From Gammaproteobacteria bacterium (GTDB taxonomy: Bacteria; Pseudomonadota; Gammaproteobacteria; JAUIAT01), in assembly GCA_030425295.1 (NCBI GenBank), contig JAUIAT010000010.1:1-64000 (forward strand): 64,000 bases of DNA. The letters run 5' to 3'. The notes beneath the pieces were generated by a model, which had not been told where the DNA came from, did not search any database, and was given only the letters and a program-made list of their open reading frames with translations. The position numbers were made by a program, and so were the translations under genes. Each line of letters starts with the position of its first letter. The stretch's first letter is position 1. Below, piece after piece: positions 9,109 through 17,268 of the stretch.

Positions 9109-10359
9109 TTAGTCTTCAAAAATTAGATCATCTGGCTTAAGTCGTTTATCGCGGGCAGAGCGGTGGCGAGCCTGGCGATCAATGTCTATATAACGATCGG
9201 TGATCATTGCATTGCCGTGGCCTGCGTCATCCCGGACATGTTCTCTTGGTCGATGTTCCACATCAGCAGAGATTGCAGTATGTCTTAACCAGTGAACGGT
9301 AGCGTTAGCTAAATCTTGTGCCTCATCCATTTTGTTAGCTTTTTGTAGTGAGTGAATTGCCGCGTCGAAGCATGTTTGAACGATATTTCTAATTTGTCTG
9401 CTACCAAGTCCGCCGCGACCTTTTTCTTTATGTAACATTGATGTTTGTTCATTTCGTTGTGGTAGGGGGGTAAGATTCCTACTGATTCGGTAACGTTTTA
9501 ATGCTGTAAGCATTTCTTCTGGAACGGCAATATCGCGCCACTTATTACCCTTTGAAAGTGTTGAAAGCCACCAGTAACCATGTTGGTCAGGCATGAAATC
9601 ACCCATGGTTGGGGTATGGCGAGATGAGTCGGCGAGTTCAGAAATACGAAGACCAAGCATATAAAATGCAGTCATTATGAATAAGTGGCGTTCATATTTA
9701 GGATTTTCATCCGCCATTTTTTCAATAGTATTAATTACAGAGCTCCATTGAATAGAGCTTAATTTTCTAGTAATTCGTTGGTTTTGCTTTTTCTGCACAT
9801 ATTGACTTTTCTGGCGAAGAAGTTGAATTGGATTAGATTTTATATATTCTTCTTGGACTAAATAACTAAAAAACGTACTTAAGCATGCTAAAAGATTAGC
9901 GATTGTGGTGTTGCTCGGTTGGTATTGGTCGCGAGTTCTTGATTGCCCAAGCTTACGGTGAGCTTTTTGGGTGCGAACCACAAATGGGCGCCAATCTTTA
10001 TTCACTGTCCTAAGCCCCTCTGTGTTATGAAATCTAGGGAAATATTGAGTGGAGATCCAGCTAATTGGAGGCTTTTGGAAAAACTCAATATAGTCACGCA
10101 AATCATGCCTATCTAATTCTGGTAACGGTTTTTTCGCAATTAACCAGCTCCATTGGATTACTCGTTCTACTTCACGACGGTATGCATTAAATGTATCTTC
10201 TGATCCTGTGTAGCTTTTCAGAAAGCCTAAGGTATGTTTGAAGTCGTCATTAACCCCATATACATCAATTTCATTCATATATTGAGTTACTTCAGGCGGT
10301 GAAATTTCTTCTATGTTTGCTAGGTTGTCAAATAGAGGTTGTGGAGACTCAGATTTCAA
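9109..10359 (-). CDS. Tyrosine recombinase (phage integrase family)
   Basis: A 416-residue site-specific recombinase. The full catalytic set is readable: Arg238 (MLGLRISEL), Lys270 (SKGNKWRDIAVP), His356 and Arg359 (HWLRHT), His381 (DDAGHGNAM) and the nucleophile Tyr390 (TDRYID). An N-terminal SAM-like DNA-binding region fills residues 30-180. It is over 100 residues longer than XerC/XerD and probably not one of them. The start is TTG 10359, preceded by GGAG at seven bases and overlapping the upstream stop as TTGA, so translation is coupled to the YiiX-like gene. No attachment-site repeats or phage genes are seen nearby. Confidence 0.85.
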   Translation of the reverse strand: MKSESPQPLFDNLANIEEISPPEVTQYMNEIDVYGVNDDFKHTLGFLKSYTGSEDTFNAYRREVERVIQWSWLIAKKPLPELDRHDLRDYIEFFQKPPISWISTQYFPRFHNTEGLRTVNKDWRPFVVRTQKAHRKLGQSRTRDQYQPSNTTIANLLACLSTFFSYLVQEEYIKSNPIQLLRQKSQYVQKKQNQRITRKLSSIQWSSVINTIEKMADENPKYERHLFIMTAFYMLGLRISELADSSRHTPTMGDFMPDQHGYWWLSTLSKGNKWRDIAVPEEMLTALKRYRISRNLTPLPQRNEQTSMLHKEKGRGGLGSRQIRNIVQTCFDAAIHSLQKANKMDEAQDLANATVHWLRHTAISADVEHRPREHVRDDAGHGNAMITDRYIDIDRQARHRSARDKRLKPDDLIFED

Positions 10360-11285
10360 TTTTTATCTCCATTTTTAGCAAGCTCTTTACTATTTTTTTT
10401 GGCAATCTTTGCTTCTGGAATCTCCTCTTTTATTTCTTCTTCTGGTTTGATCGGGCCCATTTCATGCGCTGGGTGTATACCGTGGTCATCGTGACTAATA
10501 ACTTCTTTATTCCAAGGGAGATTTTTATAAGGAGCCTGTTCATCCATGGAGTATATTGGGTATTTGATAATATTAAAATATGGAGATTGATCAAAATCAG
10601 GGGGAGAAAAAAGTCGAGGGTTTCTTTGGATCATCTCAATTTCCTTGTCATTAGTTTTTCTAATGTGAGGTAATATTGGAAAATCAATTGACATGAAGGC
10701 CTCAGCAATCATTGACGAGCATATTTCCCTTGTAGCCTCTTTAGGATGCTTGAATAAAGTCGATAAGAATCTTCTGGGTAGGATGCCCCAAGGCAGCATA
10801 AATCTCATAAGATCAAAAACGTGACGAATACTGTATTCGCGACCCAAGTGATCAATCGCATAAGCAATAACTTTTTGCGCGTCTTTTCGAGAAATTGCCT
10901 GGGGACGGCAAATACGAATATGATCTTTGCGATAGTGTGTTAATGGGGCCACATATGTGCCTTTACCTATAAAGCTTTCAATTATAAGGCGGCGATCAGC
11001 TGGAAATTGGCCAACTAAATGTTCGCGGATTTTTTTGCGTAATTCTGGGTTTTCAATATCATGCAATCGCCCTATGTAGAGAGCTGCATGAGTCCATTGG
11101 CTTTGGGTGATTTTTTTTATGATGTTACTCATGCGGCTAGTTCCTTCTATGAGCAATACATCTCCTGGCCTAATTTCATAAACCAGTCGGTCAAAATCTG
11201 TTAGATATCCGTGTACTCGAGGACCTTCTTTACTTAAAAATTTACTAAGTTTTTGAAAAATCCAGTTTCCTATTTTCCATGACAT
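10356..11285 (-). CDS. YiiX-like permuted NlpC/P60 hydrolase
   Basis: A 309-residue protein with the circularly permuted papain-like fold of YiiX/YaeF-type amidases. The likely catalytic His66 is in QSQWTHAALYIG and Cys189 in REICSSMIAEAF, with IIESF between them. No signal peptide is seen. The last 60 residues are rich in Glu, Lys and Pro and look disordered. Relatives act on lipid, peptide or cell-wall amide bonds, but the substrate here is unknown. ATG 11285 overlaps the purB end by 16 bp, and the stop overlaps the recombinase start, making a purB-yiiX-recombinase chain. Confidence 0.75.
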   Translation of the reverse strand: MSWKIGNWIFQKLSKFLSKEGPRVHGYLTDFDRLVYEIRPGDVLLIEGTSRMSNIIKKITQSQWTHAALYIGRLHDIENPELRKKIREHLVGQFPADRRLIIESFIGKGTYVAPLTHYRKDHIRICRPQAISRKDAQKVIAYAIDHLGREYSIRHVFDLMRFMLPWGILPRRFLSTLFKHPKEATREICSSMIAEAFMSIDFPILPHIRKTNDKEIEMIQRNPRLFSPPDFDQSPYFNIIKYPIYSMDEQAPYKNLPWNKEVISHDDHGIHPAHEMGPIKPEEEIKEEIPEAKIAKKNSKELAKNGDKN

Positions 11286-12652
11286 GCCTTGTCAACTCCG
11301 GTAGCTAGCGTCCTTGCAATTCCAATATACCCTTCTGGAGTGAGTGCTTGCAAGCCTGCTTTTATTTCGGGAGGTAATTCTAGTGTTTCAATAAAACTAT
11401 GAGTCAGATTTTTATCTATGTTTTTCCCTCGAGTAAAGGTCTTTAATTCCTCATATGCTTTATCGTTGCCAAACTTGCGCATTACCGTCTGAATTGCTTC
11501 AGCTAGTACTGCCCAGTTTTGGTTTAGATCTGATTTAATGGATTCTTCATTTGGCTCTAGTTTGCTTAAACCTTTTTCTAATGCTTGATATGCTAAATCC
11601 GAATGCCCAAATGCAACACCTAGATTTCTGAGAACAGTTGAGTCGCTAAGGTCACGCTGCCACCTGGAAATAGGTAGCTTGCGTGAAAAATGATCAAATA
11701 ATGCATTTGCAATCCCAAGGTTACCTTCTGCATTTTCAAAATCGATCGGGTTAACTTTGTGCGGCATAGTAGATGATCCAACTTCATTGTCTTTCATTTT
11801 TTGCTTGAAATGACCGATTGAGATATAGCTCCAAATATCACGAGCCATGTCAATTAGAATAGTATTTATTCTAACCATGTTGTGAGATATTTCTGCAATA
11901 AAGTCATGTGGTTCAATTTGTGCAGTATAAGGGTTTGCAACTAAACCTAAGCTTTCAATAAATTCTTTGGAAACTTTTTCCCAGTTAACGTCAGGGTAGG
12001 CTGCCATATGTGCGTTAAAGTTGCCGACAGCACCACTGAATTTACCAAGATAATCAATTTGCTCACATTGTTTTATTTGGCGGGAAATTCTATAAGCAAA
12101 ATTTGCAATTTCTTTACCTAATGTTGTTGGGGTGGCGGGCTGCCCATGAGTCCGTGAAAGCATTGCAAGGCCAGAATAATTTTCAGCCATTTTAATAAGA
12201 GTATTATTAAGGCCTTTTAATCTTGGTAATAATACATGTTCTCGATTATCTTTTAGCATTAGCGCATATGCTAAATTATTAACATCTTCTGAAGTGCAGC
12301 CAAAGTGGATAAATGGAATCCATGACTTAAATTCTTCGTGATTTTTGAGCTTTCTCTGTAAAAAATACTCAACTGATTTCACATCATGATTGGTAACTTT
12401 TTCAAATTCTTTAACAAGTTCTGCATCTTCTAATGACCAGTTAGTTAATATGTCATCTAGTAATGATAAGTCTTTGCGGGCTTTTATTTCAGAAATTTTG
12501 GGGAGATTTGAAAGATGTTTTAGCCATAATATTTCGACTTTGGCTCTATAAAAGATAAGTGCATTTTCGCTAAAATATTTTGCTGTTTCCCTGGTTTTTA
12601 GGTTATAACGTCCGTCAAGGGGGGAAACTAAATTTAGTGACTCACTTGTCAT
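11270..12652 (-). CDS. purB: Adenylosuccinate lyase
   Basis: A 460-residue enzyme with two roles in purine synthesis: SAICAR to AICAR, and adenylosuccinate to AMP. Typical features are LVSPLDGRY at the N-terminus, HFGCTSEDVNNLAYAL, SRTHGQPATPTTLGKE, and the signature GSSTMPHKVNPIDFENAEGN carrying the flexible catalytic Ser loop. This is the longer gammaproteobacterial form. ATG 12652 is chosen because AAGAGG lies six bases before it; a longer frame from 12694 lacks this. It heads the transcript that continues into the YiiX-like gene. Confidence 0.95.
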   Translation of the reverse strand: MTSESLNLVSPLDGRYNLKTRETAKYFSENALIFYRAKVEILWLKHLSNLPKISEIKARKDLSLLDDILTNWSLEDAELVKEFEKVTNHDVKSVEYFLQRKLKNHEEFKSWIPFIHFGCTSEDVNNLAYALMLKDNREHVLLPRLKGLNNTLIKMAENYSGLAMLSRTHGQPATPTTLGKEIANFAYRISRQIKQCEQIDYLGKFSGAVGNFNAHMAAYPDVNWEKVSKEFIESLGLVANPYTAQIEPHDFIAEISHNMVRINTILIDMARDIWSYISIGHFKQKMKDNEVGSSTMPHKVNPIDFENAEGNLGIANALFDHFSRKLPISRWQRDLSDSTVLRNLGVAFGHSDLAYQALEKGLSKLEPNEESIKSDLNQNWAVLAEAIQTVMRKFGNDKAYEELKTFTRGKNIDKNLTHSFIETLELPPEIKAGLQALTPEGYIGIARTLATGVDKACHGK

Positions 12653-12769
12653 TTCAAACCTCTTGTTTAATTTGGCTGGGTAAGGGCTAAGCATACCCCT
12701 AATAACATTAAGTTAAAAGGAGTATGTTATTTTAGTATAGCAGATAGGGTTTTAAACCAATTTGGGGAT

Positions 12770-12928
12770 TAGTGTATGTTGATAATTGGTTTTACAGCTG
12801 CAAATTTCTATAATTTGTGAAAATTTATCCTTTAATTCGTTAAATAGAGAGATTATTCGCCTAATTAAAAAATTCTCTCTCTACTCTAGATAGTTTCGCT
12901 TTGCAACATAAATTGCCAACAGATCCTA
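12770..12928. mobile_element. MITE-like element, family 1, full copy
   Basis: A non-coding element of about 155 bp flanked by TA (12770-12771 and 12927-12928). The left end reads TAGTGTATGTTGATAATTGG and the right end, on the other strand, TAGGATCTGTTGGCAATT; both are variants of TAGGGTCTGTTGACAATTGG. The interior ACAGCTGCAAATTTCTATAA and TTCGTTAAATAGAGAG recur at 47775-47892, and parts recur at 15036-15242 and 27140-27209. The right-hand TA forms part of the mtaD stop codon. Confidence 0.7.
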
Positions 12929-14251
12929 ATTTTTTTGCGATCTATAAATTTTCTCACCCCATTCGATAGCTTTGGTTTTTATCTTATCTTCATTTAAAGT
13001 TGTAAGCTTGCCATCCTTTAGAAGCTGCTTCCCATTTACCCATACATCAGTTGTTTGCATACTATTAACGGCATAGGCAATCTGAGAAATAGGGTTGTGT
13101 ATCGGTAGGGTTGCTGGGTGGTACATGTCAAAAGCAATTAAATCAGCAGCTTTTCCTTTTACAATTGAGCCTATCTCTTTATCCAGACCCATAAGTTTGG
13201 CGCCATTAATTGTAAGCATTTCTAATGCAGTCATGGCAGATACTGCTTTAATATTATTGCTTAAAACTTTTGCGGAAATAGCGCATGTGCGCATTTCTTC
13301 AATCATGTCTAGATTATTGTTACTGCAAGCGCTATCTGTGCCAAAAGCAACATTAATGCCATTATCCAGCATCTTCTGTACAGGGCAGATGCCGCTGTTT
13401 AATTTGTAGTTTGAGTCTGGGCAGTGAATCACTTGAGTTCCAGTTTCTTTTAGTATCTTAATGTCTTCGTCATTTGTGCACGCCATATGCACTGCTTGAA
13501 AGGTTGGATTTAAAAGCCCCAGCTTTTTTAATCTTGCAAGAGGTCGCATGCCGTACTCTTTAATACCCATATCAATTTCATCTTGTGTTTCATGAACGTG
13601 CATATAAATAGGTATGTTTTTTTCTTCAGATAAAGCCTTAAGGCGTAGTAAAGTTTGGTCAGTGAGTGTGTATGGTGCGTGTGGAGCGTAAGTGAACGTT
13701 AGCAACGGCTCGTTTTTATATTTTTGATAAGCATTTTCACCTTTTTCAAGCAGGGTGTCGGCATCTAATTGCATTGGATTTTGATTATCCATAACCCACA
13801 TACCAACACCTCCACGCATACCAGTTTTAACAGCAACTTTGGCAAATACATCTGGGTAAAAATAATGTTCATTAAAACAGGTGGTCCCACCTTTTATCAT
13901 TTCGGCAAAGGCAAGTTCTGTGCCGTCGTTAATAAATTCTGGAGACATCCACTTTGTCTCAGCTGGCCAAATATAGTTATTTAGCCAATCCATAAGTGGC
14001 ATATCATCTGCAAGAGACCTTAAGAGAACCATTGGGCTATGTGTGTGGCAATTTATAAGTCCAGGCATTAATACATGATGTGGAAGCTCAATTATGTCAT
14101 TTGCACTATATTTATTAGTTTCCGATTGAGGGTAGATATCAATTATTTTCCCATCTTTAATTGCAATGCAAGTGTTTTCAAGGACTGTATTTCTTGGTTC
14201 AATTGGGATTATCCAGCGCGCGCTTATAATAGTATCTACTTGAATTGTCAT
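12926..14251 (-). CDS. mtaD: TRZ/ATZ-family amidohydrolase (5'-methylthioadenosine/S-adenosylhomocysteine deaminase)
   Basis: A 441-residue metal-dependent deaminase of the amidohydrolase superfamily. Metal ligands are visible in GLINCHTHSPM, IYMHVHETQDE and FGTDSACSNNN, with HCPDSNYKL between them. The sequence most resembles MTA/SAH deaminases of purine and methionine salvage, although guanine deaminase and chlorohydrolase relatives share these motifs. ATG 14251 lies behind AAAGGCAAATAT. The stop codon coincides with the end of a TA-flanked repeat element, yet the protein has normal family length. Confidence 0.8.
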   Translation of the reverse strand: MTIQVDTIISARWIIPIEPRNTVLENTCIAIKDGKIIDIYPQSETNKYSANDIIELPHHVLMPGLINCHTHSPMVLLRSLADDMPLMDWLNNYIWPAETKWMSPEFINDGTELAFAEMIKGGTTCFNEHYFYPDVFAKVAVKTGMRGGVGMWVMDNQNPMQLDADTLLEKGENAYQKYKNEPLLTFTYAPHAPYTLTDQTLLRLKALSEEKNIPIYMHVHETQDEIDMGIKEYGMRPLARLKKLGLLNPTFQAVHMACTNDEDIKILKETGTQVIHCPDSNYKLNSGICPVQKMLDNGINVAFGTDSACSNNNLDMIEEMRTCAISAKVLSNNIKAVSAMTALEMLTINGAKLMGLDKEIGSIVKGKAADLIAFDMYHPATLPIHNPISQIAYAVNSMQTTDVWVNGKQLLKDGKLTTLNEDKIKTKAIEWGEKIYRSQKN

Positions 14252-14291
14252 TATATTTGCCTTTGAAGGTTCTATTAAAAGGAAGATTCTA

Positions 14292-14300
14292 TGCTATAAT
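14292..14300 (+). promoter_or_regulatory. Extended -10 promoter for ispD
   Basis: TGCTATAAT is a consensus extended -10 element about 34 bases before the ispD start. No good -35 box is present at normal spacing, which extended -10 promoters tolerate. It lies in the 82-bp gap between divergent mtaD and ispD. Confidence 0.5.
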
Positions 14301-14333
14301 CCTTCTCATTTAAAGTGTTGTGTTGATCAATAT

Positions 14334-15035
14334 ATGTCAAATTCATTGCAAAGCTCAATATGGGTGGTGATCCCAGCAGCTGGTGTTGGCTCTCGCATGG
14401 GGGCGGAAATACCAAAGCAATATTTAGAAATAAATGGTGAGGCTATTATCGAGCATAGCATTAAACCGTTTCTTGCAATGCCTGCAATTGAAGGAATTGT
14501 AGTTGCTTTAGGTGAGAATGATGGTTTTTGGACTGACTTGAAACTTTCAAAAAGTTCAAAAATTAAAACAGTTGTTGGGGGCAAAACTCGTGCTCATTCT
14601 GTTTTAAATGCATTAGCCTATTTAAATGATACAGCAAGTGTTGATTGGGTATTAGTGCATGATTCCGTTAGACCACTGGTAGAAACCGAAGATATAGTTA
14701 ATTTGATTGATCTTGTAACCACAAAAAATTCTGGAGGGATTCTTGCTGCTCCAATGACAGATACAGTAAAAAGCTCAAATTGTGGCACTCAAATTAATAA
14801 ATCAGTTCCTCGAGCTAAATTATGGCGTGCATTAACTCCTCAGATGTTTAAATCATTAGAATTAAGCCAAGCTCTTGAGCAAGCGCTTTCTGGTGGTGTT
14901 GAAATTACAGATGAGGCGAGCGCTATAGAGCATGCTGGTGGTCATCCTCTTATTGTTCAAGGCAGGTCAGATAATCTCAAAGTTACATATGAGGATGATT
15001 TTAAGATTGCTGAATTTTTTCTTAAGGCTCGATAA
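14334..15035 (+). CDS. ispD: 2-C-methyl-D-erythritol 4-phosphate cytidylyltransferase
   Basis: A 233-residue enzyme of the non-mevalonate isoprenoid pathway that makes CDP-methylerythritol. The N-terminal PAAGVGSRMGAEIPKQYLEI is the CTP-binding glycine-rich loop and signature. VLVHDSVRPLV, AAPMTDTVK and ALTPQMFK follow in the expected order, ending near LKVTYEDDFKIAE. In many gammaproteobacteria ispD follows ftsB and precedes ispF. Here it stands alone, 25 kb from ftsB, with no ispF beside it. Its stop codon is directly followed by a repeat fragment. Confidence 0.95.
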   Translation: MSNSLQSSIWVVIPAAGVGSRMGAEIPKQYLEINGEAIIEHSIKPFLAMPAIEGIVVALGENDGFWTDLKLSKSSKIKTVVGGKTRAHSVLNALAYLNDTASVDWVLVHDSVRPLVETEDIVNLIDLVTTKNSGGILAAPMTDTVKSSNCGTQINKSVPRAKLWRALTPQMFKSLELSQALEQALSGGVEITDEASAIEHAGGHPLIVQGRSDNLKVTYEDDFKIAEFFLKAR

Positions 15036-15242
15036 TAATTGGTTTTGCATATGTAAATTCATTATAAATTTAGCGTTAGGGTCTATTGATAACAGGTCTT
15101 ACGGCTTTAAATGCTCCCCGAATTTAAGTAAATTTGATCTTTAATTTGTTAAATAGAAATCCTCACCGTATCAAAGAGCAAATCTTTATCACATATTCTT
15201 GTGTCGTTTTGCCTTGCAACACCAATCGTCAACAGACCCTAT
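15036..15242. mobile_element. MITE-like family 1: fragment plus full copy
   Basis: A fragment at 15036-15070 (TAATTGGTTTTGCATATGTA, related to the family left half) abuts the ispD stop. It is followed by a full copy at 15077-15242. That copy starts TAGGGTCTATTGATAAC and ends CACCAATCGTCAACAGACCCTA, giving inverted ends flanked by TA. The interior has diverged from the 12.8-kb copy but keeps TCTTTAATTTGTTAAATAGA. Nothing in it looks coding. Confidence 0.65.
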
Positions 15243-15276
15243 ATCTGGATTAAAAAATTTTGAGTAATGTTTTAGA

Positions 15277-15756
15277 TTAGTTTTTCGTGTAAATTCTATT
15301 TTTATGAATGCTAGTAAAATCAGGGTGGTAAGTAATATTTTGAAGGTAACTCAAGTTACTGTTAACTGCTGCACCGTTATTGCATGTTATTTTATTTCCT
15401 TTTTTAGCGAAATAGAGAACCAAATTGTTTTCTGTTTTCCAGTAGTCTAGAGTGCATCTATCACTAAAGGTGGTTATTGTTTTGTTTAAAACTGCTTTTG
15501 AAACTATTATTAATATTTCCTCATGGTTCTCATTATCTTTAAATTGTTTTATTTTAGTATCAATTGGTGGTATAGAAATGTTTGTTTCATTATTGCATTC
15601 TGTGTCTGTGCATATTTTATATGTAAGTATTAGGTGTGAGAGAGGGTCAAAGTTTGTAAAAAATATATTTTTTGTTTGGGCAATGGTGCTGGTATAAGTA
15701 AAACAACTTAAAGTAGTAAATATAATACTTGTTAACATTTTTTTGGTATTTCTCAA
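15277..15756 (-). CDS. Small secreted Cys-containing protein, unknown
   Basis: I do not recognise this 159-residue protein. From the TTG start at 15756 it opens MRNTKKMLTSIIFTTLSC and has a signal peptide that could be cut after TSTIA. The mature part has paired cysteines (YKICTDTECN, DRCTLDY, KITCNNG) suggesting disulfides in the periplasm or outside. The TTG is chosen because GGAGGG lies seven bases before it and because it overlaps the upstream stop as TTGA; the ATG at 15771 has no ribosome-binding site. Layout resembles the preceding gene (signal peptide, YxxC near the start, Cys near the end), so the two may be diverged paralogues. Confidence 0.55.
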   Translation of the reverse strand: MRNTKKMLTSIIFTTLSCFTYTSTIAQTKNIFFTNFDPLSHLILTYKICTDTECNNETNISIPPIDTKIKQFKDNENHEEILIIVSKAVLNKTITTFSDRCTLDYWKTENNLVLYFAKKGNKITCNNGAAVNSNLSYLQNITYHPDFTSIHKNRIYTKN

Positions 15757-16181
15757 TTTATAACCCTCCATTTAGTTGTGCATAATATTTTGCTTGTTCC
15801 AGGTAATTTTTGTAAAAAAACTTCAACTATGGTAGGTGGAAATCCAGGCATAAAAGATACTCTGCAGGTGTTAGCGTATTTGCTAGTACTAGCTGCCATT
15901 GAAGCTTTTAGAATATTGACTCCTGTGCCCATGCGGGATTTTGTTTTCTTGGTATATTTGTCTTTCGGTTTGATTTTGTGCGACTTTACTGTGGAGCATA
16001 TAAGATCATTAAGTGTTGCTTTACAGGTTTGATAGTAGATTTTCAAAGGGGCTATATTATCTAAGTTGTACACTATTGTCGTGGTATTGTGTGCAAATGA
16101 TAATGTAGAAAAGATAAGAGCGCTGCTAAAAAATAGCAATCCTATAACTTTAATCGACTCTGTGGTCATTATGGCGTCCAT
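15753..16181 (-). CDS. Small secreted protein, unknown
   Basis: An unrecognised protein of 142 residues, or 138 if it starts at ATG 16169. It has a signal peptide (VIGLLFFSSALIFSTLSFA) and four cysteines in the mature part (YQTCKA, LICST, NTCRV, KILCTTKW). The pattern of an early YxxC, a basic middle and a late Cys-containing strand is like the downstream gene, to which it is coupled by a TTGA overlap. No Shine-Dalgarno clearly decides between the two starts. It is the last gene before the origin-like region and is transcribed away from it. Confidence 0.5.
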   Translation of the reverse strand: MDAIMTTESIKVIGLLFFSSALIFSTLSFAHNTTTIVYNLDNIAPLKIYYQTCKATLNDLICSTVKSHKIKPKDKYTKKTKSRMGTGVNILKASMAASTSKYANTCRVSFMPGFPPTIVEVFLQKLPGTSKILCTTKWRVIN

Positions 16182-16749
16182 ATACTATAAAAAATATCAA
16201 TTGTTATAATGAATTAATCGGGTTGTTTGCTCAATACCGTATAAATTTATGTGAAAGAGGGGTTGGTGGTTTGTCTTGAGCCTGGGGTTGTTAATACACC
16301 CAGTATGTGTATAAAAATTTGTAAATAATGGTAAATCCATTTATTAAATACTGGTATGATTTTTGAGTTTTCTCTGTATAGTACGAAAGTCATAGTATGC
16401 ATTATGCAGTTGGCGGGACTTCATGTTTTTTTAGCAGTCTCACACGCGGTTTAATTCTCGAAATTTCCTATTATGAAATCCTGCTATTTCTATCCTGTAT
16501 TGATTTCTGTGGGCTGCAATGAAGAGTGTTTCATCTGGTTCAGTAATAAAAAGAGCCGACAGCTTTCTAAGTGCCACAAAATTATAAAAACTTAAAACTG
16601 GTAAGGTATAAGATTTAGCTCTATAAAAGTTATAGTTCGGTCTTATAAGGATCTAGTGTCTATTTTGGTTGTACTTAATCTTTGTGATTCAAATATGATC
16701 ATTAATCTAAGTCATTGATTTGTTCAGTCATTTGTAGTTAATTCAAAAC

Positions 16750-16784
16750 TTTTTCACAATATTATCCACAGGTATTGTGGATAT
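16750..16784 (+). repeat. DnaA-box triplet module 1
   Basis: TTTTTCACA, three bases, TTATCCACA, five bases, TGTGGATAT. The second and third boxes are inverted and can form a hairpin (TATCCACA-GGTAT-TGTGGATA). Order and spacing are identical in modules 2 and 3. Confidence 0.8.
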
Positions 16785-16929
16785 AGCTTTGTGTAAGTGT
16801 AATAAAAAATAATTTTGCTGGGTGATTTGCTGTCATCCTCGCCTAGCTTGGGATACGAGATGCATGATTAAAAATAGATCAATAATCTAATTGTTTGATA
16901 GATCGAAGGAAACATAACTTATAATAAAG

Positions 16930-16964
16930 TTTTTCACAGAGTTATCCACAGTCTTTGTGGATTA
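16930..16964 (+). repeat. DnaA-box triplet module 2
   Basis: TTTTTCACA, three bases (GAG), TTATCCACA, five bases (GTCTT), TGTGGATTA. The layout matches modules 1 and 3 exactly, and the module starts 180 bp after module 1. Confidence 0.8.
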
Positions 16965-17057
16965 CTTTCCAAGTCAAATTACCCAGAATTGTTGTATAAA
17001 ATTTACCACGATAACTAACTTGTTGATAAAATAGGGTTTGGAGGTCTTGTTAGAGAG

Positions 17058-17092
17058 TTTTTCACAAACTTATCCACAGTCTTTGTGGATTA
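17058..17092 (+). repeat. DnaA-box triplet module 3
   Basis: TTTTTCACA, three bases (AAC), TTATCCACA, five bases (GTCTT), TGTGGATTA. It starts 128 bp after module 2 and runs directly into the T-rich region. Confidence 0.8.
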
Positions 17093-17212
17093 TTTTTTTT
17101 GATTAATGCATGAAGCTAATGAAGTCAAGAAAATTATTTAAAAATTATTAACTTATTGATATTAAAGGGTTTATTATTTTTGCCTTTTTTGCTATTGACT
17201 TTTGTAACTTGT
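17088..17212. other. Candidate DNA-unwinding element
   Basis: A strongly A+T-rich stretch between the third box module and the last TTATCCACA. It contains GATTATTTTTTTT (17089-17101), close to the E. coli 13-mer GATCTNTTNTTTT, then TTATTATTTTTGCCTTTTTT near 17171-17190. Position beside the boxes fits an unwinding element; this is inference from composition. Confidence 0.5.
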
Positions 17213-17268
17213 TGATTTGTAGGTGGTTGCATAGATTTCCACAAAAAAACTAACAGAGTTATCCACAG

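Noticed and set aside
9109-10359. XerC or XerD with a nearby dif site
   Set aside because: The protein is over 100 residues too long, no dif-like 28-bp site was seen, and the locus is near the origin candidate rather than a terminus.
16750-17267. CRISPR-like array, because similar blocks recur
   Set aside because: Only the DnaA-box modules repeat; spacing is uneven (180 and 128 bp), repeats are 35 bp of mixed sequence, and no cas genes are present.
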